Below are positions 44,359-53,335 of a stretch of 53,335 bases of DNA, piece after piece (position 1 is the first letter of the stretch; each line of letters opens with the position of its first letter). Under the pieces are notes generated by a model. The model saw only the letters and a list, made by a program, of their open reading frames with translations. It did not search any database and was not told the DNA's origin. Location of the stretch: NCBI RefSeq assembly GCF_900291015.1, contig NZ_OLKL01000032.1:1568-54902 (forward strand), read 5' to 3'. Both the position numbers and the translations under genes were made by a program. The DNA is from Pseudomonas persica. GTDB taxonomy: Bacteria; Pseudomonadota; Gammaproteobacteria; Pseudomonadales; Pseudomonadaceae.

Positions 44359-45546
44359 TCAATAGAGACGGGCTTTGATCAGCGGGCGCAGCAAGTAATT
44401 GAGGACGCTGCGCTTGCCGCTGAGGATATCCACCTCGGCAACCATGCCGGGAATGATCGGCAGCACCTCCTCGCCGCGCCTGAGCTGGCTACCGTCAGTG
44501 CGGATCAGCACCTGGTAATACGACTCCTTGCCGTGGGGTGTGTCCTCCTCGATGGTGTCGGCGCTGATCTGCTCCAGGGTGCCCTTGAGGTCGCCATAGA
44601 TGCTGAAGTCGTAGGCGGTGATCTTCACCTTGGCCGGCATGCCCGGCACCAGGAAGGCCACGTCGCGCGGCTTGATCCTGGCCTCTACCAGCAGGCGGTC
44701 CTCCACCGGAATCACTTCCATGATCGCCTCGCCGGGCTGGATCACCCCGCCACGGGTGTTGATCAACACGGTGTTGACCCGCCCACGCACCGGCGAAACG
44801 ATCCCGGTACGGCGCAACTGGTCCTGGCGCTGCTGGACTATCGGTTCCAGCGCACTGAGGTCGGCCTTGCGCTGTGAGCGCTCGGTGTAGGCGTCCTGGA
44901 AGTAGCTGCTCTTCAGCTCGGTCAGCTTGCCGTTGAGGGTAGCAATGTCCTGGCTCAGCCGCAGAGCCTCCATCTGGCTCACCGCACGCTTGGCCACCAG
45001 CGGGCGGACCAGGTCGAGCTGGCTCTGGGCCAGGCTGATCTGCCTCTGGATCGCCTGGCTGCCTTCGAGCAGCTTGTCCCGCCGCGACTTGAACAGCTCG
45101 CGCTCGGAACGCGCCAGCGGCCCCTGCGGATCGATGTCCGGGGGGAACTCGATGGTCGCCTTGCCCAGCACCTCAGCGTCAAGCCGGGCGATGGCCGCCC
45201 GCAGCACCCCGGCCTGGTTGGCCGACTCCTGGAAATTGGTGAGAAAACGCGTCTCGTCGAGGCGCAGCAGCGGCTGGCCGACCTCCACCAGGTCACCTTC
45301 CTGCACCAGCAGACGGTCGAGAATGCCCCCTTCCAGGCTCTGGATCTTCTGGATACGGCTGAACGGTACTACGCGCCCGTCGCCGCGCGTCACCTCATCG
45401 AGCTCCGCCCAGGCGGCCCAGGCAACGAACAGCACGACACTGCCGAGCAAAGTCCAGAGCAGCGGGCGATAGACCGGATGAGTGGTCGCCAGCAAGGGAT
45501 CGGCCAACTGCCGACGCAGCGGTACAGAGCACATTTCAGTAGCCAT
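44359..45546 (-). CDS. Type I secretion membrane fusion protein (HlyD)
   Basis: 395 residues. One membrane helix at about 28-46 (PLLWTLLGSVVLFVAWAAWA), then a lipoyl half (VVPFSRIQKIQSLEGGILDRL), a coiled-coil region to about 260 and the second lipoyl/beta-barrel half with PVRGRVNTV. It links the ABC transporter to the TolC protein and exports the giant adhesin. The ABC gene overlaps it by 11 bases. An in-frame ATG at 45534 is an alternative start. Confidence 0.92.
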   Translation of the reverse strand: MATEMCSVPLRRQLADPLLATTHPVYRPLLWTLLGSVVLFVAWAAWAELDEVTRGDGRVVPFSRIQKIQSLEGGILDRLLVQEGDLVEVGQPLLRLDETRFLTNFQESANQAGVLRAAIARLDAEVLGKATIEFPPDIDPQGPLARSERELFKSRRDKLLEGSQAIQRQISLAQSQLDLVRPLVAKRAVSQMEALRLSQDIATLNGKLTELKSSYFQDAYTERSQRKADLSALEPIVQQRQDQLRRTGIVSPVRGRVNTVLINTRGGVIQPGEAIMEVIPVEDRLLVEARIKPRDVAFLVPGMPAKVKITAYDFSIYGDLKGTLEQISADTIEEDTPHGKESYYQVLIRTDGSQLRRGEEVLPIIPGMVAEVDILSGKRSVLNYLLRPLIKARLY

Positions 45547-47698
45547 GGCCAGCTCCTTCGGCGACCTGCGGCGCCTGCACCTGATTGCCCAGCACCACCT
45601 GGTTCAGTGGGCCGTCCATGATCACCTGGCCGTTGCGCAGGACCACTGCACGGTCCACCAGCGCCAACACGCTTTTCTTGTGGGTGGTAATGATCAGGGT
45701 GCGCCGGCCCAGCCACTTCTGCAGGTAGTCGATAACCTGTTTCTCGCTGTTCTGGTCGAAGGCCGCGGTCGGCTCGTCGAGCAGCAGGATCGGCGGGTCC
45801 TGCAGTATTACCCGGGCCAACCCCACCGCCTGGCGCTGGCCGCCGGAGAGGCTGGCGTTGCCCAGGATCGGCATGTCCAGGCCCAGCGGATGAACGCGTA
45901 CGAAGGTGCCCAGCCCTACGCCATCGAGGGCTTCCAGCAGTTCCTCGTCGCCCAGCGCGGCGTTCGCCAGATTGAGGTTTTCGCGCAGGCTGCCGTGGAA
46001 CAGCGCCACGTCCTGCGGCAAGTAGCCAATGCCACGCTGGCGGTCGGCCGGGTCGAGCTGGCTCAGGGCGATGTCGTCCAGCAACAGCCGGCCGGATTGC
46101 GCGTCGAGCAGGCCGCTGAGCAGCCGCAGCAGGGTCGACTTGCCGGCACCGTTGCCGCCAAGCAGCGCCACCCGCTCGCCGGCCTGGATGCTCAACGCCT
46201 GCACGTCGACCACCGGCGGGCTGTCGCCGTGGGCCAGGCGCAGCGCCTCCAGGCGGTAATGCCCGTGGAGCCGCTCGCGGTGCACGAAGCGCTTGCCGAC
46301 CGGGCGCTCCTGCTCGGCCGACATCAGCTGGTCGAGGCCCTCCAGTGCCACCTTGGTGTGCTGCCAGCGGCCGAGGATGGCGGCAGCCTGGGACAAGGGG
46401 GCGATGGCCCGCGAGGCAAGGATCGAACAGGCCACCAGGGCACCGACGGTCATCGCCCCGTCGCTTATCCGGTAGACACCGAACACCACCACCCCGACAT
46501 AGCACAGCTGCTGGACGATGCTGGCCGAGTAACTGAGGGTCGAGGCCAGGGCATGGGTCTTCATCGCGGTACCGGCCAGTTCCCCGGTGAGCGTCTCCCA
46601 CTGCTGGCGGCAGCGGCCTTCGGCACGCGCGGCCTTGACCGTCTCCAGGTGTTCGAAGGCTTCCAGCAGTACACTGTTCTTCATCGCCCCCTCGCGCAGG
46701 TTTTGCCGCGACAGGTGCCCCAGCAGGCGCTGGGTCAGCAGCCCCGGCAACAGCATCAACAAGCAGGCCACCAGCGGCACCCAGACCACATGGCCACCGA
46801 TCACGGCAATGATCAACAGGAAGATGACCACGAACGGCAGGTCGCTGATCAGCGCGGCGCTTGACGAAGTGAAGAACTCGCGGACCGACTCGAACTCACG
46901 CACCTGGGTGCTGAACGCCCCCATCGACGCCGGTTTGGCGGCGATCCGGGTACTCAGCACGCGAGCGAACAGCAGGCTCGACAGTTGCAGGTCGAGGCGT
47001 TTGCCGAGCACGTTGAGCAAATGCCCTCGAAGGATCCGCAATATCCCGTCGACGATGATCGCCAGGGCCACGCCGCTGGCGAGTATCCATAGGGTATCGA
47101 AGGCTGCGTTGGGCACCACGCGGTCGTATACCTGCATGGCGAACAGCGCCGAGGCGACGGCCAGGACGTTGGCCACCAGGGCCGCCGCGGTGACTTCCGC
47201 ATAGGAGCGCCAGAGCCGCTTGAGTGGCCCGAAGAACCAGTGTTCCGGCAGGCCGCTGGCGTAGTCGCCCACCCGCCCGTCGGGGCGGTAGCGGCACTTG
47301 GCGAACACCGCGGTGCCACTGTAAAGCGCCTCCAGAGCGGGCAGCGCCATGCATTCACTGCCACCGTCGCTCTGCGGCACCAGTACCTCGCACTGCTCGT
47401 CCTCGACGCCAACCAGCAGCAGGCTGCGGCCATCGTCGAGCAGCAGCAGGGCCGGCAGCAGGTAGGCGTCCATCTGCTGCAACGGCAGCTCCGCGACCTT
47501 GGCAGTGATGTCGGCGCGGCGCAGTGCACGAGCGACCAGGCGCAGCGGCAGGCGTCCGTGCTCCAGTGCCAGGCCGTCGACCAGTTCGGCGTCGCCCAGT
47601 GGCCGGCCCAGTTGCCTGCACAACAGCAGCAGGCCCTGGCGTAGCGGGTCGTCGTGGTTCAGGGTCACGACATTATCCGGGGATTGTTCAACTTCCAT
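45536..47698 (-). CDS. Type I secretion ABC transporter (LapB/LssB-like)
   Basis: 720 residues. Residues 1-130 form a C39-like domain that lacks a papain-type active-site Cys and is therefore a docking domain. The membrane domain (about 165-440) is followed by the ATPase: Walker A GGNGAGKST, signature LSGGQRQ, Walker B ILLLDEP and the H-loop TTHKKS. This is the arrangement of transporters for large LapA/LapF/BapA-type adhesins. It overlaps the TolC gene by 11 bases. Confidence 0.93.
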   Translation of the reverse strand: MEVEQSPDNVVTLNHDDPLRQGLLLLCRQLGRPLGDAELVDGLALEHGRLPLRLVARALRRADITAKVAELPLQQMDAYLLPALLLLDDGRSLLLVGVEDEQCEVLVPQSDGGSECMALPALEALYSGTAVFAKCRYRPDGRVGDYASGLPEHWFFGPLKRLWRSYAEVTAAALVANVLAVASALFAMQVYDRVVPNAAFDTLWILASGVALAIIVDGILRILRGHLLNVLGKRLDLQLSSLLFARVLSTRIAAKPASMGAFSTQVREFESVREFFTSSSAALISDLPFVVIFLLIIAVIGGHVVWVPLVACLLMLLPGLLTQRLLGHLSRQNLREGAMKNSVLLEAFEHLETVKAARAEGRCRQQWETLTGELAGTAMKTHALASTLSYSASIVQQLCYVGVVVFGVYRISDGAMTVGALVACSILASRAIAPLSQAAAILGRWQHTKVALEGLDQLMSAEQERPVGKRFVHRERLHGHYRLEALRLAHGDSPPVVDVQALSIQAGERVALLGGNGAGKSTLLRLLSGLLDAQSGRLLLDDIALSQLDPADRQRGIGYLPQDVALFHGSLRENLNLANAALGDEELLEALDGVGLGTFVRVHPLGLDMPILGNASLSGGQRQAVGLARVILQDPPILLLDEPTAAFDQNSEKQVIDYLQKWLGRRTLIITTHKKSVLALVDRAVVLRNGQVIMDGPLNQVVLGNQVQAPQVAEGAGHGY

Positions 47699-48959
47699 GA
47701 TTCAACCGATTCTCCAGTAGTGCCCCCAGCAGCCCGACCTGCGCGGCCGCCCGGTACTCGATGCGCTTGCGCTCGATGTGCAGATTGATCAACTGCCGCT
47801 CGGCCTCGAACCGTTCACGCTGCACGTTGAGCAAGTCGATCACGTCGCGCCGGCCGACCTCGAACTGCTCGCGGTACAGCTCGCCAACCTGCTCCGACTC
47901 TGTCACCTGCTGGCTCAGCGACTGTTCCCGCCAGCGCAGCGTGTCACCGTTGTCGAACAGCGTCTGCAACTGCCGGCGGATATCACGCTGCATCGCATCG
48001 GCCGTCCATCGCGCCGACTCCAGGCGCTGTTGCGCAGCGGTCGGCCGACGAAAGTTGGAAAGCCCCTGGAAGGTGTCCATGCGAAAGCGCAGTGACATCA
48101 CCGAGTCGCTTTCCGGCCGACCGCCAATCTCCCGGCGCAGCGCGGAGGCCTCCAGGTTCAACTGCGGCAGCAGCGAAGCCTTGGCCTCGCGGACTTGCGC
48201 CTCGGCCACATTGGCGTCCTCCAACGCCTTGCGCTGCAACGGCGACTCGCGGATCACCCGCGCCACGTCGCTGGCAGCCAGGTAGCGCTGCAGCGACATC
48301 GGTTCGGGTTCCACCAGTTCGGAAGGGTCCTGGCCAACCAGAATCGCATACTGGTTGCGCGCGTCCTGCAGGTTGCCCTTTTCCAGCGACAGCTGTTCCT
48401 GGGCGCGCGACAGCTCGAGGTTGGCACGGTCCAGTTCGCTGCGGTCGGCGTAACCGTCGCTACCGCGTGCCTGGGTCATCTCGCGGATGCCGTCGAGGCG
48501 CTGGATGTGCTGGCGCACCGTCTCCACCCGGCGCTCCGAGGCAAGCACGTCGAGATACGTCTCAACGATATCCAGCGCCGCATCGTCGCGCGCCACCAGC
48601 ACCGCCTCGGACAGCTTGCGCTGGCTTGCACTGGCGCTGTCGACCTTGCTCGTCACCCGTCCCCAGTCATACAGCATCTGCGATACGGTGACGTCGTAGA
48701 CGACCTCGCCAACGTCGAACTCCTGCGGCCCTCCGGACATGGCGACAGAGGGGTAATAGCCGCCCTTGGCGATCTCCACCTCGGTGCCCGCACGATCCGC
48801 TTCAGCCATCGCCGAACGCACCTGGGGGTGGATCGCCAATCCCTCCCGCACCGCCTGGTCGAGAGGGATGGCCGCGGCGGACAACGGCAGCCCGAGGCAC
48901 AGGAGCCACAGGGCTCCCGCGCCACGGCGCTTTCCCTTGAGCACGGACAGGCCGCGCAT
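47688..48959 (-). CDS. TolC-family outer-membrane secretion protein
   Basis: 423 residues with a signal peptide (about 30 residues, ending LSAAA). LDQAVREGLAIHPQVRSAMAEADRA in parts, VETYLDVLASERRVETVRQHI and DVIDLLNVQRERFEAERQL are the helical repeats of the TolC fold. It forms the outer-membrane tunnel of the type I system. The ATG overlaps the adhesin stop (TGATG), so the two genes are coupled. Confidence 0.92.
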   Translation of the reverse strand: MRGLSVLKGKRRGAGALWLLCLGLPLSAAAIPLDQAVREGLAIHPQVRSAMAEADRAGTEVEIAKGGYYPSVAMSGGPQEFDVGEVVYDVTVSQMLYDWGRVTSKVDSASASQRKLSEAVLVARDDAALDIVETYLDVLASERRVETVRQHIQRLDGIREMTQARGSDGYADRSELDRANLELSRAQEQLSLEKGNLQDARNQYAILVGQDPSELVEPEPMSLQRYLAASDVARVIRESPLQRKALEDANVAEAQVREAKASLLPQLNLEASALRREIGGRPESDSVMSLRFRMDTFQGLSNFRRPTAAQQRLESARWTADAMQRDIRRQLQTLFDNGDTLRWREQSLSQQVTESEQVGELYREQFEVGRRDVIDLLNVQRERFEAERQLINLHIERKRIEYRAAAQVGLLGALLENRLNHGS

Positions 48960-51900
48960 CAGACCACGACCTGTACCGTGTTGTCCTCGATCAGCAGGGT
49001 ACTGCTGCCAAAGTTGTAGACATCGTAAGTAATGCCGTTGACCTGCTGGGTGGTCCCGGTATTCACGGCACCCACCACGTTGAGGGTGTCATTGTTCTCG
49101 CCGGTGATCTGCAGGATGTTGTTGCCATCGGTGATGGCGTCGACCTCCGCCGCGGTCAGGGTCAGCACGCTCCCCGAGTCGCCCCTGCCGAGGTCGATAC
49201 GCTCGATGTTGGAGAGCGTACCGACGCCGACGGCGTTGTAGTCGAGATCGATGCCGTCGGCCAGGATCAGGGTGTCGAAGCCCGCACCGCCGTCGATGCT
49301 GGTGAAGTCGGTCGCGGTGATCTGGATGGCGTCGTTGCCGTCGCCGGCCACTACCTGGTCGCCGGTCCCCACGTTGAAGATCAGGTCGCTGCCATCACCT
49401 CCGTTGATGTGCTCCGAACTACCGTTCGCCCCGGACATGACATCGTCCCCGGCGGTACCGTTGACGTCGATCTGGCCGATGTTCAGCGACAGCCCGTTGG
49501 GGGTCAGGGTGATGCCGTAGGCCGCACTGTCGTTGCCGTTGGTGTCGGTAGCGACGAGGTTGAACGAGATCTGCGAACCGAGGTTGAGGATATCGGTGAT
49601 GTTCAACCCCAACTGGGTGAGGACGGTCGGGCTCAGCAGGTTCAGCGAGAAGTTGCCGGAGCTGTCCGCCTGGATCGGCAGTAGCTCGACATTCAGCGCC
49701 GGGGTGATGACACGGATCACCACGCTGGAGTCAGGCTCGGTGGTGCCGCTGAAGCCGAACCGCGGGCTCAGCGGGTTGAGGCTGACATCGACACCGAAGT
49801 TGCCGATGGTAACTGGCTGTTCGATGCTGCTACCGACGCCGATGGTCGCCACATTGCTCGGGTTGCCGGCCGGGTCCTGGCCGATCACCGAGACCTGGGC
49901 ATTGAGCAACTGGTCCAGGGTAAGGTCGATGTCCAGGTCGGTGAGCAGGTTCAGTGACGCCAGCCCGCTGTTGTCGGCAGTCACCGTGGCGGTGGCGGTG
50001 ACCCCGCCGACGTCCACGGTGACCGTCAGTTCGGTTCCCGGATCGGTGGAGATGGTCAGGATGCTGCCCACCAGCGACAGCACCGGCGTCGCAGGCGGGA
50101 CGGTGTCGACAGTGAACGGCACCAGGTTCGACGCGCTACCGCCATTGATATCGGCAGTGACGGTCGAAGCGCCCTCCGGGAACGGCCCCATGCCATCACC
50201 AGGGGGAATGGTCACGGTGACGCTGCCTGCCAGGATATCGCCGGCGGTGATGGTATGCGTTGCCTGCGTCTCGTAACCGTTCTGCCCGGCGAACGCGACG
50301 GTGATCACCTGGCCGACTTGCATGGTCGGACGGATCGCCACGTCGACCTGGATACCGTCGCTGATCTCGGCAGCGTTGATCCAGCTATCGGCGGCCTCCG
50401 GCACGCTGATGGTCGGTGGTGCCAGGTCCGGCGCGTTGATCGTCGCCGGACCGCTTAGGTTGCCGGCAGCGTCCACAGCGACCCCGGCGATCAGCTCGCC
50501 AGTGATCAGCGGCGGCGCGAACGGCAGGCTGAAGTTGCCGCTGCCGTCGACATTCACCGTGATCGGGTTGGCGGTATCGCCGTCGATCACGATGCGCACC
50601 TGGCTGTTCGGCTCGGCGGTACCGGTCAGCAGCGCACCGTCGGCACTGATGCTCAGCAGCGGCGCCGACGGCGCCACCGTGTCAACCGTGGTGCTGGCCG
50701 GGCCGCTGGTGTTGCCGGCGGCGTCCTCGGCCACGGCGTTGACCACTGTGCCATTGGCCAGCGGCGTGGCCGGGGTGAAGCTCCAGTCGCCACTGCCGTT
50801 GGCGGTGGTCTGGCCGATCGGGTTGCCGTCACCATCGGTGAGGATGACGGTGGCGCCGGGCTCAGCGCTACCACTGATCTCGGTACCGTTACTCGGGTCG
50901 ATCGTCGGCGCCGTCGGGGCGATGGCGTCAATGGTGACGCTGGTCGGCCCGCTGGTATTGCCGGCCGGGTCCTGGGCTACGGCGTTGATCACTGTGCCGT
51001 TGGCCAGCGGGGTTGCAGGCGTAAAGGCCCAGTTGCCACTGCCGTCGGCGGTCGCCTCGCCGATCGGGTTGCCGCTGCCATCGGTGAGGATCACCTTGGC
51101 CCCGGCTTCAACGGTACCACTGATCTCGGTACCGTTGCTCGGGTCGATCGTCGGCTGGCCGGGGGCGACCGCGTCTACCGTGGTGCTGACCACTGGGGCA
51201 CTGGTGTTACCGACCGCGTCCTGGGCCACGGCGTTGATCACCGTGCCGTTGGCCAGCGGCGTACCGGGCGTGAACGACCAGTTGCCGCTGCCGTCGGCGG
51301 TCGTCTCGCCGATCGGATTGCCGCTGCCGTCGGTGAGGATCACCTTGGCCCCGTCTTCGGCGGTACCACTGATCACCACCCCGTTGCTCGGGTCGATCGT
51401 CGGCTGGCCGGGGGCGACTGTGTCCACCGTGGTGCTGGTCGCTGGGGTGCTGGTATTGCCGGCCGGGTCCTGGGCCACGGCGTTGATGACCGTGCCGTTG
51501 ACCAGCGGCGTCCCTGGCGTGAAGGCCCAGTTGCCACCGCCGTCGGCGGTCGTCTCGCCGATCGGGTTGCCGCTGCCGTCAGTGAGGATCACCTTGGCGC
51601 CGGCTTCGGCGGTACCACTGATCACCACCCCGTTGCTCGGGTTGATGATCGGCGCGGCTGGGGCTACGGCGTCAACGGTGGTGCTGCCCTGCCCGCTGGT
51701 GTTGCCAGCTGGATCGGTCGCCGTGGCGTTGACCACCGTGCCGTTGGCCAGCGGTGTGGCCGGGGTGAAGCTCCAGTCGCCATTGCCGTCGGCAGTGGTC
51801 TGGCCGATCGGGTTGCCGCTGCCATCGGTCAGGGTGACAGTGCTGCCCGGCTCGGCGGTGCCGCTGATTTCGCTGCCGTTGCTCGGTTCGACCACCGGTG

Positions 51901-53335
51901 CGGCCGGGGCCACCGCGTCCACCGTGGTGGAAGCCTGCGGACCGGTGTTGCCGGTTGGGTCAGTCGCCGTGGCGTTCACCACGGTGCCGTTGGCCAACGG
52001 CGTGCCAGGGGTGAAGCTCCAGTTGCCGCTGCCGTCGGCGGTCGTCTGCCCGATCGGGTTGCCGCTGCCATCGGTCAGGGTGACGGTGGCATCGGCTTCA
52101 GCTGTACCGCTGATGGTCACGCCGTTGCTCGGATTGATTACCGGTGCGGCTGGCGCACTGGAGTCGACGGTGACCGTCGCGGCTGGGCCGGTATTGCCGG
52201 CCGGGTCGCTCGCCGTGGCATTGACCACAGTGCCGTCGGGCAACGGTGTCGCGGGGGTGTAGCTCCAGTTCCCACTACCATCGGCCGTCGCCTGGCCGAT
52301 CGGATTACCGCTGCCATCGGTGAGGGTCACGGTGCTGTTCGGCTCGGCGGTACCGCTGAGGCTGCTGCCGTCGCTCAGGTTGATGATCGGTGCGGCTGGG
52401 GCGATGGCATCAACCGTGACGCTGGTTGGCCCGCTGGTATTGCCAGCCGGGTCCTGGGCCACGGCATTGATGACCGTGCCGTTGACCAGCGGCGTCACAG
52501 GCGTGAAGGCCCAGTTGCCACTGCCGTCGGCGGTGGTCTGGCCGATCGGGTTGCCGCCACCGTCGGTCAGGGTGACAGTCGCGCCGGCTTCGGCAGTACC
52601 GCTGATTTCCGTGCCATTGCTTGGCTCGACCACTGGCGCGGCCGGGGCCACCGCGTCCACCGTGGTGGAAGCCTGCGGACCGGTGTTGCCGGTCAGGTCG
52701 GTCGCCGTGGCGTTCACCACAGTACCGTTGGCCAACGGCGTGCCAGGGGTGAAGCTCCAGTTGCCGCTGCCATCGGCGGTGATCTGGCCGATCGGGTTGC
52801 CGCTGCCATCAGTCAGGGTGACGGTAGCACCGGCTTCAGCGGTACCGCTGATGGTCACACCGTTGCTCGGATTGATTACCGGCGCAGCCGGCGCGCTGGA
52901 ATCGACGGTGACCGTCGCGGCTGGGCCGGTATTGCCGGCCGGGTCGCTCGCCGTGGCGTTGACCACAGTGCCGTCGGCCAGCGGTGTCGCGGGGGTGTAG
53001 CTCCAGTTCCCACTACCATCGGCCGTCGCCTGGCCGATCGGATTACCGCTGCCATCGGTGAGGGTCACGGTGCTGTTCGGCTCGGCGGTACCGCTGAGGC
53101 TGCTGCCGTCGCTCAGGTTGATGATCGGTGCGGCTGGGGCGATGGCATCAACCGTGACGCTGGTTGGCCCGCTGGTATTGCCAGCCGGGTCCTGGGCCAC
53201 GGCATTGATGACCGTGCCGTTGACCAGCGGCGTCACAGGCGTGAAGGCCCAGTTGCCACTGCCGTCGGCGGTGGTCTGGCCGATCGGGTTGCCGCCACCG
53301 TCGGTCAGGATGACAGTCGCGCCGGCTTCGGCAGT
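48959..53335 (-). CDS. Giant Ig-like-repeat adhesin, C-terminal part
   Basis: At least 1458 residues; the 5' end lies outside the window and the frame is open to the last base. From N to C: about eleven Ig-like repeats of 82-83 residues (50660-53335), each with ISGTAE-x-GA-x-VTLTDGSGNPIG-like strands and DPAGNTS turns; variant Ig-like domains (about 49480-50659); then an acidic RTX-like segment (NGTAGDDVMSGANG, HINGGDGSDLI, VVAGDGNDAI) and the C-terminal secretion region (LTLTAAEVDAITDGNNILQI). This is a LapF/BapA-type biofilm adhesin exported by the three genes that follow. The C-terminus should bind Ca2+ and carry the secretion signal. Gene name not assigned. Confidence 0.93.
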   Translation of the reverse strand, partial: TAEAGATVILTDGGGNPIGQTTADGSGNWAFTPVTPLVNGTVINAVAQDPAGNTSGPTSVTVDAIAPAAPIINLSDGSSLSGTAEPNSTVTLTDGSGNPIGQATADGSGNWSYTPATPLADGTVVNATASDPAGNTGPAATVTVDSSAPAAPVINPSNGVTISGTAEAGATVTLTDGSGNPIGQITADGSGNWSFTPGTPLANGTVVNATATDLTGNTGPQASTTVDAVAPAAPVVEPSNGTEISGTAEAGATVTLTDGGGNPIGQTTADGSGNWAFTPVTPLVNGTVINAVAQDPAGNTSGPTSVTVDAIAPAAPIINLSDGSSLSGTAEPNSTVTLTDGSGNPIGQATADGSGNWSYTPATPLPDGTVVNATASDPAGNTGPAATVTVDSSAPAAPVINPSNGVTISGTAEADATVTLTDGSGNPIGQTTADGSGNWSFTPGTPLANGTVVNATATDPTGNTGPQASTTVDAVAPAAPVVEPSNGSEISGTAEPGSTVTLTDGSGNPIGQTTADGNGDWSFTPATPLANGTVVNATATDPAGNTSGQGSTTVDAVAPAAPIINPSNGVVISGTAEAGAKVILTDGSGNPIGETTADGGGNWAFTPGTPLVNGTVINAVAQDPAGNTSTPATSTTVDTVAPGQPTIDPSNGVVISGTAEDGAKVILTDGSGNPIGETTADGSGNWSFTPGTPLANGTVINAVAQDAVGNTSAPVVSTTVDAVAPGQPTIDPSNGTEISGTVEAGAKVILTDGSGNPIGEATADGSGNWAFTPATPLANGTVINAVAQDPAGNTSGPTSVTIDAIAPTAPTIDPSNGTEISGSAEPGATVILTDGDGNPIGQTTANGSGDWSFTPATPLANGTVVNAVAEDAAGNTSGPASTTVDTVAPSAPLLSISADGALLTGTAEPNSQVRIVIDGDTANPITVNVDGSGNFSLPFAPPLITGELIAGVAVDAAGNLSGPATINAPDLAPPTISVPEAADSWINAAEISDGIQVDVAIRPTMQVGQVITVAFAGQNGYETQATHTITAGDILAGSVTVTIPPGDGMGPFPEGASTVTADINGGSASNLVPFTVDTVPPATPVLSLVGSILTISTDPGTELTVTVDVGGVTATATVTADNSGLASLNLLTDLDIDLTLDQLLNAQVSVIGQDPAGNPSNVATIGVGSSIEQPVTIGNFGVDVSLNPLSPRFGFSGTTEPDSSVVIRVITPALNVELLPIQADSSGNFSLNLLSPTVLTQLGLNITDILNLGSQISFNLVATDTNGNDSAAYGITLTPNGLSLNIGQIDVNGTAGDDVMSGANGSSEHINGGDGSDLIFNVGTGDQVVAGDGNDAIQITATDFTSIDGGAGFDTLILADGIDLDYNAVGVGTLSNIERIDLGRGDSGSVLTLTAAEVDAITDGNNILQITGENNDTLNVVGAVNTGTTQQVNGITYDVYNFGSSTLLIEDNTVQVVV
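50660..53335 (-). repeat. Adhesin tandem repeats with 738-bp higher-order unit
   Basis: The 246-bp unit (82 aa) comes in types A (VVEPSNGTEI), B (IINLSDGSSL) and C (VINPSNGVTI). A-B-C occurs twice in succession with a 738-bp period: GTTGACCAGCGGCGTCAC starts at 52481 and at 53219. Long stretches such as 52340-52480 and 53078-53218 are identical. Repeats nearer the C-terminus are more diverged. Confidence 0.9.

Noticed and set aside
50301..52262. Long plus-strand open frame (653 codons) opposite the adhesin
   Set aside because: It mirrors the adhesin's 82-residue repeats in antisense and results from codon bias; it has no ribosome site and no recognisable fold.
48959..53335. CRISPR array, suggested by regular repeats
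   Set aside because: The period is 246 bp, in frame, and encodes Ig-like domains; there are no short repeats with unique spacers.

Overview
The window reads as chromosomal DNA of a Pseudomonas putida-group bacterium. It is GC-rich, with Pseudomonas REP palindromes between operons (cores such as CGCGGGTAAACCCGCTCCCA and GCCGGCAAGCCAGCTCCCAC). It carries a hydroxybutyrate catabolic block (sigma54 activator, GntP-type permease, hbdH, ecotin, acetoacetyl-CoA synthetase) in an order I recall from P. putida. I see no tRNA, rRNA, CRISPR array, IS element or prophage.

Layout. 1-2546: start of a ThDP-dependent acetolactate-synthase-like gene, a divergent LysR regulator and an MFS exporter. 2595-4790: a dispersed repeat, a secreted endonuclease I, a low-complexity secreted protein and a PEBP/YbhB protein. 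4838-6403: aroF behind an elaborate leader with two aromatic-rich short ORFs and an attenuator-like terminator. 6483-10789: a parvulin (ppiC) and a YejA-YejB-YejE peptide importer without its ATPase. 10912-17371: a sigma54 activator and the 3-hydroxybutyrate/acetoacetate genes with a readable -24/-12 promoter, an IHF site and repeated upstream palindromes. 17481-22861: a second ppiC, two LysE exporters around an AraC regulator, a metallophosphatase, a DUF3016 protein, a C-N hydrolase, a small membrane protein and ogt.

22996-41610 is the most interesting part. Two seven-gene operons lie on the minus strand on either side of one AraC-type regulator. The first (33924 to 22996) encodes a small alpha/beta hydrolase, DUF1302, DUF1329, a YCF48-type propeller, an RND/MMPL protein, an acyl-CoA dehydrogenase and an acyl-CoA ligase. 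The second (41610 to 35239) encodes a zeta-crystallin-type oxidoreductase, a TauD/TfdA dioxygenase, a BKACE enzyme, an MFS transporter, a FrnE-like DsbA protein, a Rieske ferredoxin and a YeiH-type exporter. The promoters of both operons carry the same ungapped 43-bp element (36 of 43 bases identical, same orientation). I infer that they form one regulon of at least 15 genes for an unidentified, probably hydrophobic and possibly sulfur-containing substrate.

41840-44276 holds small genes: a 68-aa orphan, osmE, a lipoprotein, a truncated Rhs core fragment, a CigR-like protein and a possible 32-aa membrane peptide, with a dense set of repeats. 44359-53335 is a type I secretion operon: the 3' end of a giant Ig-like-repeat adhesin (LapF/BapA type) followed by TolC, ABC and HlyD components. 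The adhesin repeats are organised in a nearly perfect 738-bp higher-order unit and run off the window edge.
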